Both the position numbers and the translations under genes were made by a program. A stretch of 64,000 bases of DNA from Strigamia acuminata (Eukaryota > Arthropoda > Chilopoda > Geophilomorpha > Linotaeniidae): assembly GCA_949358305.1 (NCBI GenBank), contig OX442323.1, positions 9,052,001-9,116,000 of the forward strand, given 5' to 3'. Positions 59,426 through 64,000 of this stretch are shown one piece after another. A model generated the notes under the pieces. The model made no database searches and was not told the origin of the DNA. It saw only the letters and a list, made by a program, of their open reading frames with translations. The stretch's first letter is position 1; the number at the start of each line of letters is the position of its first letter.

Positions 59426-61664
59426 ATGCAGCACTCTCCACACGAAATTAAGGAAAAGCTGTTGAAGGCCTTAGACAAGGATAACAATGTAAGCAACTAG
59501 GGATGAGCTGCGCACAAACAAAACATTCCAGTCGCTTGGAAATTCGGAGACCTCACCTTCCATGTTTCAATTGCCTGTGTGCCTGCTCGCTGCCTGCCCG
59601 CCGCGACACTCGCACAACTACTCACCAAACACTCTAGCGCGACCAAAATCCACTACCCTGATCAGCTGATCGCACACGATCGACCGATGAATCGGCCTAG
59701 CGACCGATTGCGCCCACCATTTGACGTTTAAGCGCCGCTTTGTGCGGCCAAATGTTGCTATATTCGCTCATCTTTCCAGCCGCTAAGTCACGTCACGACT
59801 CATGCGCGAAACCATCCTAGGCTAAGATTAATGGCGCGATCTTGAAATGTTTAAACAAAAAATGTCCCCAAAACGTGACCGCATTTTAGCAAATTAGGAA
59901 AAAAATGGAAAAAAATTCTAATTTTTTAATTTTTTAATTTTTTAATTTTTATAAAAAAAATTAATTTAATTAATTAATTAATTTTTCGTTTTGAATTAAG
60001 GTGGTTAACATGGGTAGTGTTATGGAAGTCATCACTGTATTGGAAAAAATGCAAATTACAAAGGAAGCATTGGAGGTAATTTATTTAATCTTTTTTTAAA
60101 ATTAAATTGAAATTTGAATTTGAAATTTGTTAAATAGAGAACGAGATTGGGCAAATACATCAATGAACTTCGAAAGAAAACCAAAAATGAGTTACTGGCT
60201 CGCAGAGCTAAGAAACTGGTGCGCTCGTGGCAAAAACTTATCTTACCGTGCGACGTTGCGGCGCTCAACGGCGAGCGCGATAAAGAGCGAGAGTCCGCCG
60301 CACCGAACTCACTGTCAGTGCCAACGAACAAAAGCGGGAGTCCGGCAACGATGAACATGAACCACAAGGTTGCGCACGTAGCGTCACGCAACCGTTCCAA
60401 CAGTCCGATCCGAGTGACGAGTCCGATCGACTCGTACTGTTCGAGCACGTCGACCAGCCCCGCGCTCGCCGTCGGCCACCAAGGCAGCCGGCCGGGCACG
60501 CCGAGCGCCTTCGCGCCAAAGACTAAACTGGCCAGCCCCGACAAGGAGAAGGAGAAGGAAAAGGAACCGACAGCCACTGCCAACAGCCATCGACTGAACG
60601 ACTTGAACGACAACCTGGCCAGGCACACGCAGGTTCAGTCGGAGAACGACAACAACCATTTTTACAAACACAGAAACGCTAAAAGCAACGACAAAGTGAT
60701 ATGTTCCAGTCATTCTTTGAACGTGGATGTGGTGGCGAAAACAAACGCGGCCAACAAGCGGCTGCGGAAGGAGAACAACGCCCACGTGGACGAGGGACCC
60801 CCCGGACCCCCCGGACCCCCCGTCAAGAGGACGTGCATTGGCGCTGCCGTGCTCACCAACGGCAACGCCGAGACGAGCAACGACAGCACGCGATCGGACG
60901 AGCAGAACGAAACTAAAGTGCCTAAAGTGAGCAACTCGAGGGCGAAGGCGAAACCCAAGGAGGACAGTCTGAAGGAGAAGCTGACGCTGACGCAGACGCT
61001 GACGCACTCGCAGTCGCACACGCACGGCAGAGCGAACAAAGTGAAAACCACCGCTCAACTCATCGAGGACCTGCGCGCGCGCAACACCAACGCCTCGAGC
61101 CTGCTCACGTGCCCCAACCCCGACCCCGACCCCCACCCACACCCGGACAGGGCGTCCGGCTCGCGCCCGGGTCTCGTCTACCCCAGGAGGGGCGCCAACA
61201 ACGTGCTGGACGGCGACCACGACATGAACAAAACCAAGAACGAGATGATGGAGAAGTTTCTGCTCTCGTCCGTCGACGGATACGACAACAGCAGGTCGTC
61301 CGAGATCAAGTCGGACGCGGCCCTAGGCAACGCCAACGGCAACGGCAACCACGTGGACCCGGTCGAAGCCATCATGGCGCGTTTGCCGCCCCTCAATCTC
61401 GACGCGATCGTCTGGGACGACGACGACGTCGTACACGGGACGGAAACCGAAACGGACGCGGACACGGGCGCGCAGACGGAAACTGAGGTGGTGACGCGGG
61501 TCGTGACGGAGGACGCTTTGCACAGGTTGCACGCGGACCCGTGGGAGTGTGTGAACGGGAATTTTGATCATGAACAAACGTTCAGAGAATGGCATCAAGC
61601 CTTATCACTTAGATCTTGCAACAATGAATTGTTACATATTTTGCCTTATGTAAATATCGAGTAA
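59426..61664 (+). CDS. MED26: Mediator complex subunit 26
   Basis: Metazoan Mediator subunit that helps switch RNA polymerase II from initiation to elongation by recruiting super-elongation factors. Exons 59426-59488, 60001-60075 and 60138-61664, total 554 residues. The TFIIS N-terminal (LW) domain spans residues ~1-85: HSPHEIKEKLLKALDKDNN, MEVITVLEKMQITKEALE, TRLGKYINELRKKTKNELL, ARRAKKLVRSWQKLI. A long Ser/Pro/Asn/Glu/Asp-rich linker follows, GC-rich, with low-complexity DPDPHPHPD and ETETDADTGAQTETE runs. The C-terminal Mediator-binding end is conserved: NGNFDHEQTFREWHQALSL and LLHILPYVNIE. The first intron is unusually long and partly GC-rich. Confidence 0.93.
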
Positions 61665-61962
61665 GAAAAGGGACAACGTTTGCATTACAAATAAATTCAT
61701 TTAGAACATCTCATTGTTCCGTGATTGCGATTGGTTGATTGGTTTAGCTGGTTGGTTCAATTGATTTTCTTTTTTTTTATTTTTTCCGATAATTTGGGGG
61801 ATAGATTGAATAAAATATTGTTCAAAGTGAATAAATCGTGTTTTCCACTAATAAAATAGAGAAATATACATTATTATTTATTATTTTTTATTATTATTAT
61901 TATAATTATTGGTTATGATGATGAAATATATAGAAAAATGGAAGCACAGATTTGATGTTTTC

Positions 61963-63237
61963 TTAATTGAGTTTTTTCCCGTGCAAATATTTAGGAATAA
62001 TGTCGAACGAGTCGTCTTGGTTTTGGTCGTTTTCCGGATGATTGTGTGGTTGTTTAATGTTTTTATTGGATAATCCGTGCTTTTCCATGTATTGTTGAGT
62101 TGCTGTTGAGAAATCAGCTTTGCTGCGGTCGAGTTTATTGTCATTTTCTTTGATTTTGTAGTTTTTAGGAAGCAATTCGTGTTTGTGGAGGTATTTAGCC
62201 GACGCCAACGAGTACTCGTAATCATCCAAAACGTTGTTTAGTCGTTGGTTTTCCTCGCGAGTAGTGTTGTGTTTGGAGAGATATTTTTCACCGAGTTTAA
62301 GCATTTGGATACTGACGTCATTTCTGTGATAGTTTTGTTTTTGTGAAATTTTAACTGAATCCGAGTAGTTTCTGAGAACAATTTAAAAAATAAAGCAATT
62401 TATATTTTAAAATTATATCACGCAATTAATTCCCATCTTACATTCTTACAGCACCGCGGGCACGAGGCGACGAATTTTGCCTCTAAAATCGAAAAAAAAA
62501 TTAACAGAAACTCACTAAACGAAACAAAAACGTACAATGGCCGCTTCTTCGTGAATTGGCGACAAGAACTGGTCCATTTTGAAACTCTGCATGTGATGAG
62601 ATGGCGTGGAACTAAACAAATTTAATTTAAACACGATAAAATTTTTAAAAAGGAGCAATTATTTACGTGGGAAAAAAATTCTGCGGGGGAATTGAAAACG
62701 CGGCACTCGAAATCTGGTCGGAATAGACGGAAAGATCCCATTTGGAAGGACCCCATTTATCTATTTCATCCCAGCAACCTGTTATCTCCGTGGCGCCTTG
62801 TGATGTCATTGATTTTTTCCGCACAAATTGTTCGTTTCGTTTCCTGTTCATTAAGCATCTCGTGTCGTCCCAAATGAATCTCTCGTCCATTTCTTTCCTT
62901 CGGGGAAGCTCGATACTGCTTTCGTCCATTTCTGGCTTATTGCTTCCCAGCATTTTTTCGAAAACACCGACCAGCCCTCCTGCGTTATTGCCGGTTTCGT
63001 ACTCGTTATCCATCAGGGACACGTCGGGCACAGTCGGTTTCATAGTATCCTGTTATAAAAAAATAATTTACGACACGAAATCGAGTTAAAACGAGCGAAT
63101 TACCTGCGAAATGTTCGGATGTGGGCTCGGTACGGGTCTAGGCGAAATGCTAACAGAAGAACAAAACTTAACAATGGTAAAGTCGCGTAAAGCGCAAACA
63201 AACACGTGACGATAGACATTACCTCATTACTCGAAGT
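61963..63237 (-). CDS. STIL/Ana2-like centriole-duplication protein
   Basis: Compact protein of about 310 residues in at least six exons. The start ATG is in a 5-base coding exon end (63233-63237, ATGAG|gtaatg), joining 63104-63149 and 62667-63049. The N terminus MSISPRPVPSPHPN contains a PRPxP element like the CPAP/Sas-4-binding motif of STIL/Ana2. The middle is poorly conserved. The C-terminal ~140 residues hold four related motifs: GEKYLSKHN, ASAKYLHKHEL, ATQQYMEKHGL and IIPKYLHGKKL, resembling the single STAN motif that binds SAS-6. No long coiled coil is obvious. I infer the family from these two end motifs; the identification is good but not certain. It is convergent with MED26 (299 bp) and divergent from UMP-CMP kinase. 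Confidence 0.6.
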
Positions 63238-63704
63238 GTTTCCTAGATGAAATAAAGACACTCGCATTGGAAAATCAAAATAAAGAGCGAAAAAAAATAC
63301 ATATTCAAAAAAGTTGCACGGAGTGAAAAGCAAGAAGAGGAAACACGAAACCGGAAATCCGGAACAAGGCGTGGGTAGCGAGAAAAGAAAATTTTATCGT
63401 GTTCGCGAGTTACTTTCAGTTTACATAGTGGCTATTTGGTAAGAACAATTGTAGATGCGAATCAACGAACAAAATTCCACTTTTTAATCGTTTTGTCTGT
63501 GTTTTAAGCCGTTACGGCCACGTTTTCGTTAATGGGCAGAAAACGTTTTCAAAAACGGAACAAAATGTCGTTTTTTTCCATTTTCCTCAATAACACGTCA
63601 CCGAATTGAAAAATTAACATTTTTTAATTTTAATTTTTTTTTATAGGTCGTTTATTTATCGCACTTTGGGCTTTTCCGTGACCAGAAGAAATCTTGGCCG
63701 AATT
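63238..63704. promoter_or_regulatory. Bidirectional promoter STIL-like / UMP-CMP kinase
   Basis: 467 bp between divergent starts. A donor-like site (attTG|gtaaga, ~63438) and an acceptor (ttttttttatag, 63644) suggest a leader exon for the kinase. If spliced, an upstream in-frame Arg-rich extension (RTLGFSVTRRNLGRI) could precede the ATG used here and would look like a mitochondrial leader; no upstream ATG was confirmed. Confidence 0.45.
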
Positions 63705-64000
63705 ATGAGTGGTGATATGAAACCAGATGTGGTCTTTGTGCTGGGTGGTCCGGGAGCCGGCAAGGGAACCCAGTGCGAAAAAATTAGCCAAGTGAGGGTG
63801 GAAAAATTAAGAAATTGAGAAAAATGTTGAGTTTCAGTTTGGTTTGTTTGCCAGGAATTCAATTTCATTCATTTATCGGCCGGCGAACTGCTGCGCATCG
63901 AGAGGAACAGCGGAACGGCGCAGGGACAAGTGATCGAGACGTGTTTTAAAAACGGAACGATCGTCCCCGTCGCAATCACGTGCGCTCTTTTAGAAAAAGT
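63705..64000 (+). CDS. CMPK1: UMP-CMP kinase (partial, runs off the window)
   Basis: Phosphorylates UMP, CMP and dCMP with ATP in pyrimidine nucleotide synthesis. Exon 1 is 63705-63792 (MSGDMKPDVVFVLGGPGAG..., P-loop GGPGAGKGTQC). Exon 2 starts at 63855 and continues past the window edge with the NMP-binding segment HLSAGELLRIERNSGTAQGQ. The family length is ~196 residues, so about half is visible at most. The adenylate kinase 3 gene at 15.8 kb belongs to the same superfamily but is clearly distinct. Confidence 0.93.

Noticed and set aside
59163..59451. Open frames upstream of MED26
   Set aside because: No splice-consistent link to the TFIIS N-terminal domain; the ATG at 59426 is in the correct frame for the domain.
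60384..61220. Long minus-strand open frame opposite MED26
   Set aside because: Shadow of the GC-rich MED26 linker; the plus strand has conserved MED26 ends on both sides.

Overview
The window is nuclear DNA of a compact-genome invertebrate animal. Protein-coding genes are packed with gaps of tens to hundreds of bases, most introns are only about 50-90 nt with ordinary GT-AG ends, and introns and spacers are very AT-rich while exons are much richer in GC. The gene set is the ancestral animal one (gamma-secretase APH-1, TGF-beta ligand, DAN-family cysteine-knot protein, DCAF15, MED26, SOSS-C, FAAH). Short introns with a well-kept ancestral gene set would fit a meiofaunal annelid, a small arthropod, a sponge or similar; the sequence alone does not let me choose.

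Layout from left to right: a 5'-truncated, frameshifted LRR gene between two ~235-bp direct repeats (1-2823); FBXO30-type F-box gene (-); APH-1 (+); mitochondrial HflX GTPase GTPBP6 (+); choline-transporter-like SLC44 (-); Pumilio protein PUM3 (-); adenylate kinase 3 (+); autophagy protease ATG4 (-); deubiquitinase MINDY1/2 (+); a large gene for a secreted, GQFPN-repeat protein (+, 23.7-30.1 kb) whose introns hold several small DNA transposons; tRNA methyltransferase FTSJ1 (-); a DAN/gremlin/cerberus-type protein (-) directly beside a BMP-type TGF-beta ligand (-); V-ATPase subunit C (+); MTA phosphorylase (+); FAAH (-); an F-box/LRR gene resembling FBXL12 (+); a small coiled-coil protein (-); DCAF15 (+); ALKBH7 (-); a satellite-like block with an inserted, rearranged module (48.9-53.2 kb); SOSS complex subunit C (+); TFIIF alpha (-); ANKRD13C (+); MED26 (+); a STIL/Ana2-like centriole protein (-); and the 5' part of UMP-CMP kinase (+, runs off the window).

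The genes are mostly unrelated housekeeping functions arranged in alternating divergent and convergent pairs with shared promoters (100-550 bp between start codons) and almost abutting 3' ends (18-180 bp between stop codons). The one neighbourhood with an evident functional theme is 32.4-35.1 kb, where a secreted BMP-type ligand and a secreted protein of the BMP-antagonist family sit in tandem. The most unusual features are the modular all-phase-1 secreted gene, the repeated C-terminal motif in the STIL/Ana2-like protein, and the direct-repeat-flanked module at 49.5-53.2 kb. Gene identities come from recognising protein families in the translated sequence; no database search was run.
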